From contig NW_024468530.1 in the NCBI RefSeq assembly GCF_001632365.1, forward strand, positions 411,876 through 475,875: 64,000 nucleotides of DNA, given 5' to 3'. How positions within the stretch are numbered: the stretch's first letter is position 1; every line of letters begins with the position of its first letter. Below are positions 1 to 11,827 of this stretch, in pieces. This stretch comes from Laetiporus sulphureus 93-53 (lineage: Eukaryota > Basidiomycota > Agaricomycetes > Polyporales > Laetiporaceae). Position numbers and translations under genes: made by a program. The notes under the pieces are model-generated. The model searched no databases, had not been told where the DNA came from, and worked only from the letters and a program-made list of their open reading frames with translations.

Positions 1-322
1 TACTGCAAGACTGGTTCAAAGATGAGTCGTGATCGCATAGTGTATCGTCCCCGCCTTGCGTTTGTGCGCATTCCCCGATGTGAGACTTAGGGCTGCCTAG
101 TCAACAGCAGTCTCACCAAGAACGAGTTCCATTGCAATCAGACCTAGAAGAACAACAATGTTGACACGTCGCGCCTGTGGCCACTCGACATTCGAGGTCA
201 TGTCAAGGTCATGCGACTGATTTTCCCCTAAAGTCAATCACGTGATCGAACAGTGAACGCGTTCCCTTGATGCCACAGTTTCCTCTACTCGAAGGTGCGG
301 GTTCTCCACGCTCGCTGCCAAA
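1..322. other. Intergenic, upstream of TIM21
   Basis: No gene is supported here. The stretch contains a palindromic TCACGTGA (238-245), an E-box-type site about 80 bp before the TIM21 start codon, which could bind a bHLH factor. That role is inferred only from the motif. Confidence 0.4.
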
Positions 323-1714
323 ATGACGACCGCCATCTGGCGGATTTCGCTATACCATCCAAGAGCTCATGTCATCAGACAATGCACCACGCCTCATCAA
401 CAGCTTGTCATCCACGCCCGCGTCGCATTTAGTCGATCATACGCGACCGTAGAGAGCGATCGAGTCGCAGCCTCCGCCTCTCGGCTCCTCTCTCGTACGC
501 TCGATCGAAAGCAGCAGACGGTGCAGCGCGAGGACTATGTCGGGCCATTTCAGTTGGGCTTGATTTCTCCGACGCCACGGGACGGCGCAAAAGAGAAGAA
601 GTGGTCGGAGCTAACCACAGCGGGTAAAGGTACGCGGGCAAGTTCCCTTTCTTCGCATGGTAACGAAAGATGAATCAATCTCGCCCTCCTACGCAGTTGC
701 GCGGACGACTGCGCGAACGTCAAACCTCGCAGTGATACTGCTTGGTGCAGGGCTATCCGCTGTGCTCATCTACGCCCTAACTTCGGAGCTCTTCTCGAAA
801 AACTCGGCAACGGTGCTGTATGGTCAGGCTTGTGAGAAGATCAAGGGATCTTCAAAGGTGCGCATCCCCATCTGACTCGCCTTCTCCTCCTTGATGTCGA
901 GACAGCTCGCACAATACCTTCAAGCGCCTTTGATCTTCCACAACAATCCGCCTACAGCGCTCCGCCCGAGACACCGCAACCACCTTGTCTCCTCACAGAT
1001 TGTACTTGACTCTGACGGCAAAGAGCACATGCTACTACACTTCTACGTGGAAGGTCGACCACCAGGCACCGCTACTTCCTCGGCTGAGTCAGAGGAGCCT
1101 TTCGTCGATATCGTCGTGCATTGGACGAAAGACACTGTTGACAACCTGTCCAAAATGACGTATGACGACTTTGTGAATACTGTCGAGGCGCGTGCGGATG
1201 CTATGAAGGAGGCCGCGAAAGAGATGTTCAGGTTCTTGAGCGGTCAACCTGCCTCGCGGTCGGAACCAGAGCCGGAACCGCTCAAGCCAATAGTTAAGGA
1301 GGAGGTGGAGGAGAAGGGCTGGGCGTCTGGATTTACAGGCCTGTTTTCCGGACTACGTGGGTCAAGTAGGAGTTCGACGGAGAGCGGTGCAGAAGCTCAG
1401 AGCGGACGACGATTGTATGATGAAGGAGAGGTGCACGTCGATCTAGTGATGGTGCGTTCATCAGCCGTCCGAATTCAACGCATGCTCGTTGCCCTATTTT
1501 CGCTGCTCACCGATGTTACCACAGAACGATCAGGGTTATTTCGAGTTCCGCTACCTACTCGTGGACATTCCCAGTGAGCATCCTGCATCATCCACCTCCA
1601 ATTTTCTCTCTTACAATTGCCACAGATTCACGTAGCTGGAGTGCAAAACGAGTGTTTGTTGAGAGAGCGGATGGCGTGAAGGTCAATGAAGCGGTCATGT
1701 CATGGTATTCATAA
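323..1714 (+). CDS. TIM21: Mitochondrial import inner membrane translocase subunit Tim21
   Basis: Tim21 links the TOM and TIM23 translocases and couples presequence import to the respiratory chain at the inner membrane. Five exons join in frame (323-629, 697-857, 906-1451, 1525-1573, 1626-1714) to give 383 residues. The N-terminus is basic and Ser/Arg-rich, as expected of a mitochondrial presequence. One membrane segment follows (NLAVILLGAGLSAVLIYAL), then the conserved intermembrane-space domain with YGQACEKIK, FHNNPP and ALRPRHRNH. An acidic, Ser-rich insert lies between the two halves of the C-terminal domain (about residues 235-285), which makes the protein longer than yeast Tim21. The last exon ends in RVFVERADG and a short tail, as in the family. 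The start is the first ATG of the open frame. The next gene is convergent, 160 bp away. Confidence 0.93.
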
Positions 1715-1874
1715 CACATTTACCACCTATGCTGTGGTTTGGTTTGTACCGTCATTCATGTCGCAGTCTAGCCTTGTATTAGTACGTGTAAAGCTTACTG
1801 ACATGCAATAATCCGACGATTCTGCATTGACATTGTTGGATTTGATTACAAGTAAGACCGTGTCCTTAGCACCT

Positions 1875-2460
1875 TCATTCTCCATACAGCTTCTGCACGC
1901 GTTTGAGTATTGAATCTTTCGCTGGATCTATGGTATGTCAATACAATCATCAACTCCTGCTCTCAGGTTTACGCAAGGGGTAACAAATACCGTATGGATG
2001 GTCTTTCGAGGGAATCTCCAACAGGGCCGGGAATGCTTGTTCGTACTTGTCTACCATTGGCCTAATCTTCTCTGCAATCTAGAGAATCATTGAGATAAGG
2101 GGACATTAGGGAGATGCAACGTTTAAACGAACGTGTTGGTTGATCAAGAGTATGGCAATATCCTTCCGTTCGGTGAACTCCTCAAACGCGCTTTCAATGT
2201 GAGGAATCGGGGTCTCTATCTCACAGGTCATATTTTATTTGTACATAGGTCGCAGTATGACTTACTAGAATCCACGACAAGGAAGTTCCTCTTCTGGTTC
2301 TCGCTAATGTTGCCAATGCCGGCAAGCAGGAGCCCCGTTACAGTGTCCTAATTCAAACGTGAAAGGTCGGTTTACACAAAACAACAGCAGGGGAGGCAGC
2401 GCATACCTCGTCGCCGATGACTGCAAGCAAATCTCTATCCTTGAAGGAAGTGGCCGCCAT
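1875..2460 (-). CDS. VMA7: V-type proton ATPase subunit F (Vma7)
   Basis: Subunit F sits in the central rotor stalk of the V1 sector and is needed for ATP-driven acidification of the vacuole. Five exons (2407-2460, 2266-2347, 2133-2215, 1991-2078, 1875-1927) add up to exactly 119 residues, the usual family length. Hallmarks visible are [21 protein letters not shown] near the start, NFLVVDS in the middle, then IAILLINQH and IRPMVDKYE, and [11 protein letters not shown] at the C-terminus. The frame stays open upstream of 2460 to about 2632, but the ATG at 2460-2458 gives the normal Vma7 N-terminus ([12 protein letters not shown]), so I chose it. It is transcribed divergently from the Ecd/SGT1 gene across about 220 bp. 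Confidence 0.94.
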
Positions 2461-2680
2461 TGTCGACGTCGGTGGCGGGAGTGCAACCCTAAGAAGCGCC
2501 TGTGCAGTAGCGCAGCCCAAAGAGGAAGTTTCTGGATCCCGTGATTTGTGGGGTGGACGCGTCGGCTTGGGCGCTTGGTCATCTCGATCGCACCTCGGTC
2601 GCTTACTTTTTCCCGCCACTGAGCTTGACGCCATACGACACTTTTGACCCACGACAGTCACCAACTTACAATCCTCCTCG

Positions 2681-5600
2681 ATGAACTCGGTCAAGGATAT
2701 CTTCAATCGGCCTCCTGCCATCTCGGAGGACACGCTTCAGTACACTCTTTATCCGCAAGATGACATCTCAGATCGTGCTTCTGCGACTACTCTCGCGACT
2801 CTGATGCACGAACATGTCGACTCCTTACTACCCGGCTTTCTTTGGCACCGGGATGCGTTCGAGCTCAAGGTAGTGCAGAACCCGGATTGCGAGGGATGGG
2901 TGCTCGAGGGCAGGATGAGAGTGGGGGACTGCGTCGACGACGAGTGGTGTGCGGTCTGGCTGCTGAGAGAGATCAGCGCAAAGTGGGACGTCACGATTAG
3001 GTATGTATGCCGGTTGATGGAGGTAATAATTACCTGACCAATGTTCCGCAGTGTTCTCGACTCTGACGGCGAATTCATACTCATTGAAGCAGCCGAGGCG
3101 CTTCCATCATGGGTCACTCCATCCAATGCTGAGAATAGGGTGTGTCCCCATCTTGTCAGCATCTATGCGTGTTTGCTGACACCCTTTAGGTCTGGATTTA
3201 CCGCTCCCGCCTTCATCTCATTCCTCTCTCATACGTCTCTGCACCATCTAGCAAACCTCGCCGGCGGCGTTACCCCGGTGCAAAGGATAGCGACGAGGAA
3301 GGCGATATGACGCAAATCGACGATGATGAAGACTACATAACGGTCCAGGATGCTATCAAGCTTGTCCGCGACCCCCTTGTGGACACATTCGCGCCTGCTG
3401 AGGTAGAGCAGACTGTGTGGACGCGGCTCTCAGGGTACGTAAGACCATGCGTATATCGCGGCGTGTCTGATCAAGATATTTTAGGTATCCGACTGCAGCT
3501 AGGCAACATGTGCATGTCGCGAAGGCCTACTTGCCAGTTGACATTGCCAAGGCTCTTGCGGTCGATCCATCTCTTGTGCAGAAACCCACCGAAACATTCT
3601 ATACGCGCGATGCTATTCAGCTCCGGGTAGGTTCTTGTTATATTGTCGCTATTCGCCCCGGCTGAGTATTTTTGCAGGCCGCTCATAAGATGACGCGCTT
3701 CCCTCCCGAGCCATCCATTCTGACGACTGTCAAGATGACCAGAACAGCTTATGCCCAATTAGCTGGGCAGAAATTCTACCCTCCGAAGGTATTCGGTCGG
3801 TGGCAAGAGAAAGAAGACACAACGGAGTGGCGATGGCGAGACGTCGGAATGAAGATTGTACGTCGTTGATACATTTCCTCCTGGTTTTCCTTCTTACAGG
3901 ACCCGCAATGGCAGGCGTGTGGATTTGAGATGCTCTACCAGGAGAGCAAAGATCGCACAGATACCGTCAACGTCTCAGCTGAAGCAATGCAATCATCGGT
4001 ACGCGTGCTTTCACCATCTACCTGTGGTCATCGCCCATATTCACCATTTCATATTGCACTGTTTTAATGTAGGCACAGGCAAGGAAGGAGGCTCTTCACC
4101 GCAGCACGGAATACGTAAAATACATACAGAACCTCGTGTCATCTGGCTATTTCAAAGGCGAGCTAGAAGGATCCAAGCTATGGAATGAGCTCGAAGACAA
4201 GGCAACCGCTGTATTCCTCGAAGTTCGCAGAGAAGAGCACGTGCCTATTTGCCTAAGCTCCAATGTATGCGATATTAACATTTCATGGTACAGCGATGCT
4301 GGTAGACCCTCGTTCGCCGCTGCCGTTAATGCTACCGTTTCCAAGGCAGCAGGCGCGCCCATCCCTCCTGCACAGCGAGAAGAAGATTCGGACGAGTGGC
4401 TCAACGTGAACGCAGAAGACTTCGAGTCAATGCTGGAGAAGAACTTCGGTGGCAATGTAGACGTGGAGGACCAGGGACCCTTACCCGATGCGATGGACAT
4501 AGATAAGCAGACGCCGACGCGAGAGTCGGAAGAAGACCGTGTCGCGAGGGAACAGGCATCAAAATTGAAGAATCTCGCAAAGAAAGTCGAGGAGTTCATC
4601 GAGGGGGAAGGTGACATTGAGGGCGCAAGATTCGCTGAGTAAGTATTTCTGCCCCGCCCTTGGACTGCGCTCACTGAATGGTCATATCTAGCGAGGAGTT
4701 TTCAGACGAGGACTTCAGCGAGGATGAGCATATGTCCGAGGACGGATCTGAAGCTCCGACACCTCCGCTGACCGAGCAGACTGAAGCACAGCGAGTAGCT
4801 CGACAAGCTGCCATGGATAAACTCGTACCAGGCATCTTGCCATCTGAGTATGGCAAGATGCCGCCTTCTTTCCACAGTAACTCCCAGCGCGTCGCCCCAA
4901 TCACCATCGAGACCGAGACACGCGAAGTCCCTACCAAAGGATCAGACGCCTCCGCCGGACTTCGCAAGCGGCCAATCCGACCTCCCATTCTCCCCCGTGA
5001 CAAGTATGAAGGTGTCGATTCCGATGACGAGACTGACGGGGAAAGCGGAGGTGAAGGCGACGAGGAAGACGAAGAGGACAAGCCGCAAGTGGTAGGCGAC
5101 GTCGAAATAGACATGAACGAGGAGGAAGATGAGTTTTTGGAGTTCGCACGCCAAGCGCTAGGAATATCCGACGAGCAATGGGGCGACATTGTCAAAGAAC
5201 GCACAGATCGTGGCGGCAAGTGATCCATATTACTTTTCTGGCCATGGGGACTCATATTCTTTATAACAGCGTATGTTCCATTACATGTCGTTGCCGAGAA
5301 CACACTGTTGAAGAAGACGGCGACATCGACCCATTACAGTGCTCCAGAGCTTGCTTTTAACACGCCTTCTCGCAAATCTGCCGCAGGACCGCGTCCAGAT
5401 GTCAATCCAAATTTGGACTCCTTTGAAGCTGTTATGCGGGCCATGGATGCTGAGTTGGCACAGTCGCGGAAAAGAAAGCATCCTCCGCCATCGCAGACAG
5501 ACAAGGGCAAAGGAAAGGCGAAAGAATCACTCGGTGAACGTCATGATATCTTAGATATCGAAGCAGCAATGGATGCTGAACTTGAAGCGGCTTTGGAGAA

Positions 5601-5769
5601 GGAGCATGATGGCGATGGTGATGAGGTTGATGCCGAGGAAGCGGTCGATTACAACTTAATCAAAAACTTCCTGCAGAGCTACAAGAGCCAGGCTGGCCTT
5701 TCCGGCCCTGTGGGTAACCTTGCAGGACGGTTACAGTCAGGTTGGATGCTACCGAGAGACGAGTCGTAA
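2681..5769 (+). CDS. ECD: Ecdysoneless / SGT1-family protein
   Basis: Members of this family (metazoan Ecd, fungal 'SGT1 domain' proteins, distinct from the Skp1-partner Sgt1) act in pre-mRNA splicing, Prp8/R2TP assembly and transcription. Early exons are 2681-3000, 3052-3139, 3190-3434, 3485-3626, 3678-3857, 3900-3998 and 4073 onward. They encode the folded N-terminal domain: YTLYPQDDISD, LLPGFLWHRDAFEL, GRMRVGDCVDDEW and RFPPEPSILTTV. The C-terminal half is highly acidic and probably disordered, with short conserved blocks such as FARQALGISDEQWGDIV and NLDSFEAVMRAMDAEL. The product ends with LQSGWMLPRDES. The join between 5220 and about 5340 is uncertain: both flanking reading frames are good, but the obvious 3' splice site at 5269 would shift the frame, so 5339 is my preferred acceptor. 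Confidence 0.88.
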
Positions 5770-5954
5770 CTCGCGCTTCATGTACTGTACCAAGATTGTA
5801 TGCATCGAGGCTCGAAAATACGATCAACTTTTGCTTCGCTTCTCATTGCTGCTCCGCTTTAGAGAAAGTAGGGTATAGATTGTGTCTTACGGTACAATAG
5901 ATAAAAATAACAATACCGTCAGCCATTCGCATGCAACCATTGTCTACAATGGGC

Positions 5955-7216
5955 TTAGGCATCACCACCCTGGGCGTCGCCGCTCTGGCTCACGCCGCCT
6001 GCGCCGCCCGTCTGAGGGGCCTCGTTCTCGACGAATCCGCCAGCGTTGACAACGCTGCCGCCGACAGCGCTGCCCGCCGCGCCGCTGTATGCATTGCCGC
6101 CAGGACCGTAGCCATTGCCATCGCCGCCGTCCGCTTCTCCAGAGAACGTCTCGCCAGCGTTTCCGCCCGTGTCTATAAGCAACACGTCGTCAGCCACGGC
6201 CCATGAGAAAATCATGAAAGTCACTTACTAGGCGCACCGTTGAAAACCCCGCCGTCGTCGTTAGAGGCGTTGATGACGTCGCCTCCATCAACGTTGCTGC
6301 TCGCTCCACTGTACGCGTTGCCGCCAGCGGTCCACTGGTCCTGAGCACGCTTGCGGGGGGGGAGAACGGGGTTCGACGCATCACCGCCCTGCGCGTCACC
6401 GCTTTCGTTGAAACCGCCGGTTCCGCCAGTGTCTGGCGATAAGGGGCGTGAGGAACCTTCAGCATGTCGTTAGAATGTTACTTACTAGGTTCCTCGTTCT
6501 CGATAAATTCGTCGCTCTTGTTGATGACGCGTCCTCCCTCAGACGGGCCCACGGCGCCAGAGTACGCGTTACCTCCAGCACCCTTTCCGTCACCGTCGCC
6601 ACCAAAAGAGAAGCCACTGAAGCCGTCACCACCGTCACCGCCCGTGTCTGAAACATGACATGAATACGAACATTGTATATTACGATGAGATAAGAGACTT
6701 ACTGTCACCATCATTGACAATACCGTCTCCACCCCCTGCACCCCCGCCCTTACTGTAGTTTACGACCTCCCCACCAGAAGTGTCGGTAGTTGCGCCAGAG
6801 TACGAGTTGCCACCAGCAGTGTACTGGTCCTGAGCACGCTTTCTGTGAGAGGTGTATGAATCGATGGTCGACGGCGAAGGGTTGTGCAGTTGCTGCTCGG
6901 CAGCACGGTGTGCCTCGGGCGTCGGCTGCTTGTCGTTCTTCTTCCCTCCTTGGGACTGGCCGATTACCGGCAGGGACTCAATGTTGGGAGCACTGACGGG
7001 GGCCGGAAGATCGGGGACTCCTCTGGGGACAGCATTGAGGTTGTGACCTTTGGGGAGAGATGGGCTGCCGGCGAGATTGTCGAGGGGTTGAGGGAGGGCG
7101 CGCGCTGAGTTTCTAATCGACGAGTTGGGATTGGGCGATGTCGGCGCACCAGCGACGAGGGTGGGGCTAACCGCAGCAGCGGCCAATAAAGTGAACGCAA
7201 TGACCGGGCTACGCAT
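5955..7216 (-). CDS. Secreted Gly/Asn-rich repeat protein, one repeat per exon
   Basis: I know no named function for this protein. Four exons (6703-7216, 6486-6647, 6229-6432, 5955-6172) give 365 residues. A signal peptide is clear (MRSPVIAFTLLAAAAVSPTL, then VAGA). Residues 25-125 are Pro/Ser-rich linker. From about residue 126 the protein consists of repeats, each containing GGN(A/S)YSGA followed by GG.V(I/V)N. All three introns are phase 1, exons 2 and 3 are exact multiples of three, and exons 2-4 each begin with a split Asn codon followed by TGG. RKRAQDQ(Y/W)TAGGN occurs twice (residues 125-136 and 252-263), so a Lys-Arg Kex2-type site precedes two of the repeats. The last exon ends in the beginning of another repeat with no intron. 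An extracellular matrix, cell-wall or processed secreted peptide is possible; none is shown. Confidence 0.85.
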
Positions 7217-7329
7217 CTTGATGTGGTTGGCGAGTGGTGTAGGTTGTACTTGAAGTTGACGCGGTTAGGAGGAGAAGGTGAGGGAAGAAGGGAAAGCTGG
7301 ATGGGCAGTAGCGTCGAGATGGGAGGCCT

Positions 7330-7337
7330 TATATATA
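7330..7337 (-). promoter_or_regulatory. TATA box of the Gly/Asn-rich secreted protein gene
   Basis: TATATATA lies about 115 bp upstream of the ATG at 7216. Between them is a pyrimidine-rich stretch on the coding strand, typical of a strongly transcribed fungal gene. The rest of 7217-7631 holds no supported gene. Confidence 0.5.
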
Positions 7338-7631
7338 GCGAGGTGTTATGATTCAGATTCCGCCGCGTCTTCTGAAGACGGCTGGCTGCAACTTGGGTGG
7401 AGAACGACTTGCGATCGACAGCTTCTTTAGAACACCTGCCCGATTTGGGAGATGACTTACCATATGTGGACACGCACGCAGACATACACGACTTTGAATG
7501 CAAGTAGGATCCTCTCGTTCCGTGCAATCGTCTATATTCGTGTGGTCACATATGTACAACTCAGACGGGATCCAGAGGGCGATCAATCTCGAGCTCCGTC
7601 CTAGGAAGGGCGATGAAATTATTCTCCCCGG

Positions 7632-9537
7632 CTAGTAGTTACAGAACCGAACCTCAGGCAGCCGTATCAATTCCACTTCTTCGAAACCCTCGACTGGGTT
7701 ATGCCCGACAGCGATGACGATTGGAGAGTCATTCCTTCTGTTTCTCTCGCTGTGGGAACGGGCCCTGTGTTTCTGAAGTGCAGCTCTCCAAGGTGCCTCC
7801 TCGAACACTTTGTCGACTTCCTCGAGAGAAGCGCCTTTCGTCTCCGGTTGGAATGCGAGACAGATAACAGTAGTGAGCAACGAACAACTACCGAAAAGCA
7901 AGTATGGACCGGAGGATGTCTTAGCCAGGAACGCGGGAGTGGTAAACGCGATAATCCAGTTAACGACCTATTGTGTAGAGTCAGCAATGCCACCGTGAGC
8001 ATGACAGAGGTCATGTACAAACCCAGTTGGCGCATTGCCCCAGACTGGTAGCGGCCGCTCTCGTCCTCATCGGTTGGATCTCGCTGGCGATTATGCGGAC
8101 CACAATAGCCCAAGTGGCGACGTAGCCGACTACGAAGACATAGATCAGCACAATGATAGCCCAGCGCCCTGCTGCGTGGTCTGACGCATGCGAGGCATAG
8201 ATTGAGCCAATAATAAGCATAGCCGTTCCAATGACAGCACCCCCACGTATCATGGATGCCCGCCGTCCCCCTGAAGCGCACAAAATCAATTCTGAATTCT
8301 CCGTGAAACATACAACGCGTCCACTCACATTTATCTGCAAAGAACTGAACGCCGAAGGTGAACACAACCATGATCATTCCTGAGACGCCAGATGCTATGA
8401 AAGAGGCAGTGGATGCGGATAAGCCGGCCTGAGAAAAGAGGACCGGCGCATACTTGAAAGATGTGAGCAGCGAAATCGTGACTTTAGGACTCTAATGCAC
8501 CACTACTCACATATAGCACGCCATCAATACCAGAAGCCTGAGACGCTCCTTCAGATGGCGCAAAGCTTATATTGAGAAGCGTATAACTTACCTGTTGCAT
8601 GGCCATCAGAAAAACGCCCAATGCAGTCCTCGTTCTGACGCCATTCATCCACAATAGCTTGGTCTCTTCCCACCAATTACCCTCTGTATCGTTGCCGCGG
8701 ACGTTCAGCTCGATCTTCTCGACGTCAGCGGTATTTACGCCCAGCTTCAGCCACGCAGCTTCGGCATCGGCATCTCTGCCAACCATCCTCAACCAGCGAG
8801 GCGAGTACGGTAGGAAGGGCGCGCCCGCAGCAAGCATGACTGATACCACAGCCTGCATTCCAAACGGGAAACGCCAGGAAAAAGAGCTCGGTGAGCAAGC
8901 ACTGCCGTAGCAGACAAAGTAACCTAAGAAACATAGTCACAATCCATCGACCCATGAGGAATTCATCATGCATACCAGACGCGATGCCAATGGTGCACAG
9001 CATCTGCACCATCGATCCAATTCTGCCTCTAGCAGACGCTGGCGCGATCTCAACAGCATAGACAGTCACTGTCGACAGGAATAAACCTTCGCCTATGCCA
9101 GCAACGCATCTTCCCACGAAGAGTTGGGCTAACGTATGAGCGGAGCAAGAGATTGTACTGCCTGCCGCGAACACGATCGCGCTAAGAGAGATCGTTCTTA
9201 TTCTCGAGATCCTATCTGACAATGGACCAGAAAAAAGCGACGCCAACGAGGCAGTGATGAGGATAGTCGACACAATGAGACCTTGCAACGTGGACGACAA
9301 TTTGCCATCAGTGGATATCTGAGCGACGAACTGGGGCATAGTCGTGATGGAGCCTATACTGCCGGTGTCGAAACCGAATATGAAGCCACCAACAGCAGTG
9401 AAGAGCGCGCACCAGACATAGTTGGGTACATGGTCGACAGCGAGAGGTAAGCGATAGCTACGTAGCTGCTGTATCACGCTCAGTGGAGGATTGGGGAGAC
9501 AAGGTCTGAGTCCACGTGAGGAAGCATCCGCATCCAT
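7632..9537 (-). CDS. MFS sugar transporter
   Basis: A plasma-membrane hexose or related sugar porter of the major facilitator superfamily (Sugar_tr family). Six exons: 9537-8976, 8923-8592, 8537-8511 (only 27 nt), 8453-8329, 8270-8023 and 7967-7632. Motifs in order are FIFGFDTGSIGSI in the first membrane helix, SDRISRIRT in the loop after helix 2, VGRCVAGIGEG, the modified PYSPRWL (usually PESPRWL), DKWGRRASM before helix 8, and PETKGASLEEVD after helix 12. These are the standard sugar-porter signatures in the right order. I placed the start at ATG 9537 (MDADASSRG), since the open frame further upstream is low quality. Substrate cannot be decided from sequence. It shares a 543-bp divergent upstream region with the RING gene. 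Confidence 0.9.
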
Positions 9538-10080
9538 TCTGACGAGAACACCTGCTCGACAGTTGCAGTGCACGAATAGTGTGACACAAGTACTTGCACT
9601 TGAACGTAGGTGGAGATCTAGTAGTAGTAGTTCCCTGAATCGACGAATCCGAGCGTCTGCCTCAGACCGGTGATTACGCAGAGGCTCGGGAGTTTCCCCC
9701 GGGCGCGAGTGCATCACCGATTACAGCGCGACTGTGAAGCCCCAGGTCGCCGCTGACGAGCTTAGGCGATGCAACGAGGAGAGAGCACATCTTGTTCACA
9801 ACCCATCGATCTAGCTTGAGAAGGGGGGGTTCCAAGTGAACGGCACGATGCGCACTGCGTTCGAGAAAGCCGTCGCGTCCAGCCACGTGATTGACACGTC
9901 ACGTCAAAGTTGAAGCGAGCGCCAGTTGCCGTTGTTGGGAATTCGCGTGTCTGTCCGAGCCGCTTCTAATTGCATGCTGTGCAATTGTTGCGACTTTCAC
10001 GTACACTCGCAATATCGACCATCACCTAACCCTTTCTACCAACTCTATTACTGTTTGAGTCGTATTACCTCTTGCAGCCA
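9538..10080. promoter_or_regulatory. Divergent upstream region, sugar transporter / RING gene
   Basis: Divergent promoter region without a supported ORF. A CACGTG E-box core lies at 9884-9889, directly followed by two further ACGTC/CACGTC half-sites. A simple AGTAGTAGTAG run is near 9620. Confidence 0.4.
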
Positions 10081-11827
10081 ATGCCCATCATAACGGATGA
10101 AGATGAATTTGACGTTCTCCCGGACATTTTCGAAGGAATTGACTGGGACACTATACCTGCTCTTGCAGGTAATAGCGAAGAAGATGGAAACAATGATACT
10201 CATGTGTCCCGTGAAGAGCCTGGCAGTCCCGCCGTGATGGACGAAATTCATGCTGTCAGCGACGGCGCCGATGCCAATCGTCCAGCCCCTGCTACGGTGG
10301 AAGCAGATGCCGCCGATCACCGCACGACCTCCGAACAAGAATTTGAGCTCATTCCAGCTGCAGAGCCTATCATCTCACGTTCATCCAGTCAGTACTCGTT
10401 TGACGATGTTGATGGCTCGTTCCTCGAAGAGGTTGAGGCTATAGAGGCGAGCTTCGTAGAGCCTCTCCACGGTCCGGGGACTTCAAGTATGTGATTGTCA
10501 GTTCACTGCCCTATGTCTTGACGTTGTTTCATTTTCTAGGGCAAAATGCGCAACAGCATGGATCTACTGAAGACGGTCGTTCTACACATGCGACCGACAC
10601 AGGTCTGTTTCCAACAACGTGTGATACCCCTACCCTCAGCTCATATGCCATGGTTCTAGTAGCATCTCGTGTGCTTAATATACCATCCAATTTGTCAGGT
10701 ACCGCATCTTTCGAGCGTCGCGTTACTGTGTGTCATAGGATGTCCTACAGCAACCACCTCCATGAGAGCTCCAATGCGCGCTGCCTCGACCACATCAGGA
10801 CGTCAGCTATATCCATCTTTACGACTCGGTGCCCAGCGCTGATCATATGCGCTTATCAGAGTTAGGCATCGCTGAAGACGGAGCAGAATGCCCACCAAAG
10901 GGCGGAGCCTTCAGCTCACCACGTAAGAGATGCCGCGCCGAATTCTCCGAAACCGAGCCTTGCTCTTTACGCAAGAAAGCCAGGAAGACTAGAGAGGAGA
11001 AGGATCTGATCGATCCGTACGCTGGAGTACGACAAGCCCTGGCAGAGCTCGGGGACGAGTTCACCTGCCCCATGTATGTTTTGGGGTGTTCTTACGCTTC
11101 ATGCTCTGTTACTGACGGCCTGTCTGTCCTTCTCCTCCTAGATGTTGTGACTTGATGTCAGTATATGCGCCTTCTGATGCATGCATACTGACGCATCCGC
11201 GTGGTAGGGCCGCTGCACACTTATGCAATCCCTGCGGCCATACGATATGCGGAGAATGCGGCTGGAATTGGACCATGCAGGCAGTGAGCTCCATCCGCAC
11301 TCAAGAACCTCCCTATAGAGCTGCTCAGACCAAGAGCTGTGTTCGCAGAAATCGTCACCAACTTGTGCGATCTGTCGAGCAGCACTAGCGCCCCATTCAG
11401 CGATGATACCGAACTTCGCCCTGGACAACGCCATCGAGAAGCATGTCGCTGCGATCGCAGCAAGCGGTTGCACTGACTGGCAGCCGAGCGGGTCCAAATA
11501 CATCGACTGGACCACGCGCAAGGAGTGCGTTCTGATCGTTATTCCTCCGTTGCACGCCGCATGCTGACCGACGATCGCAGGAAATGGAGAACAGGTGCAT
11601 CAAAGCGCGCAGCAGCGAGTCGTCGAGCAACGAGGACACAGCACGCCGTGCACGCGCCGGCGGCGCAGAGCTTTACTCGTGCTCGCCACGGCGGAGTTGC
11701 GCCAGCGGCGCCGGCATTCCCGTACGCAGTGATTGACCTAAGTGTGATGGACTATGAAGGATACGAGGGTTACGAGGACAGTTCCCATGACGAGGTATTT
11801 GGCGATGTCGCCTACTTTTGGGAGTGA
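10081..11827 (+). CDS. RING-finger protein, probable E3 ubiquitin ligase
   Basis: The N-terminal third is acidic and Ser-rich (EDEFDVLPDIFEGIDWDTIP) and likely disordered; the middle has a basic SPRKRCR patch resembling a nuclear signal. The C3HC4 RING is assembled from several exons: CPICCDLMAAAHL, then NPCGHTICGECGW, then TCAICRAALAPHS. The key joins are AT|A across the intron near 11074, AT|G using donor GTCAGT near 11156, and an intron starting at GTGAGC just after ATGCAGGCA near 11284. Downstream is MIPNFALDNAIEKHV, a block common after RING domains. The C-terminus is basic, then ends in Tyr/Asp-rich sequence (YEGYEGYED). Ubiquitin ligase activity is inferred from the complete RING; the substrate is unknown. 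Exon boundaries between 10500 and 10860 are approximate. Confidence 0.75.

Noticed and set aside
4671..5303. 210-codon antisense ORF over the acidic part of Ecd/SGT1
   Set aside because: Poly-Ser from reading GAG/GAC-rich codons backwards; no independent promoter or motif.
8599..8910. Rightward ORF inside the sugar transporter
   Set aside because: Antisense shadow of a clear MFS coding exon.
7964..9537. Possibility that the sugar transporter is two genes
   Set aside because: All six exons join in frame and carry the sugar-porter motifs in order.
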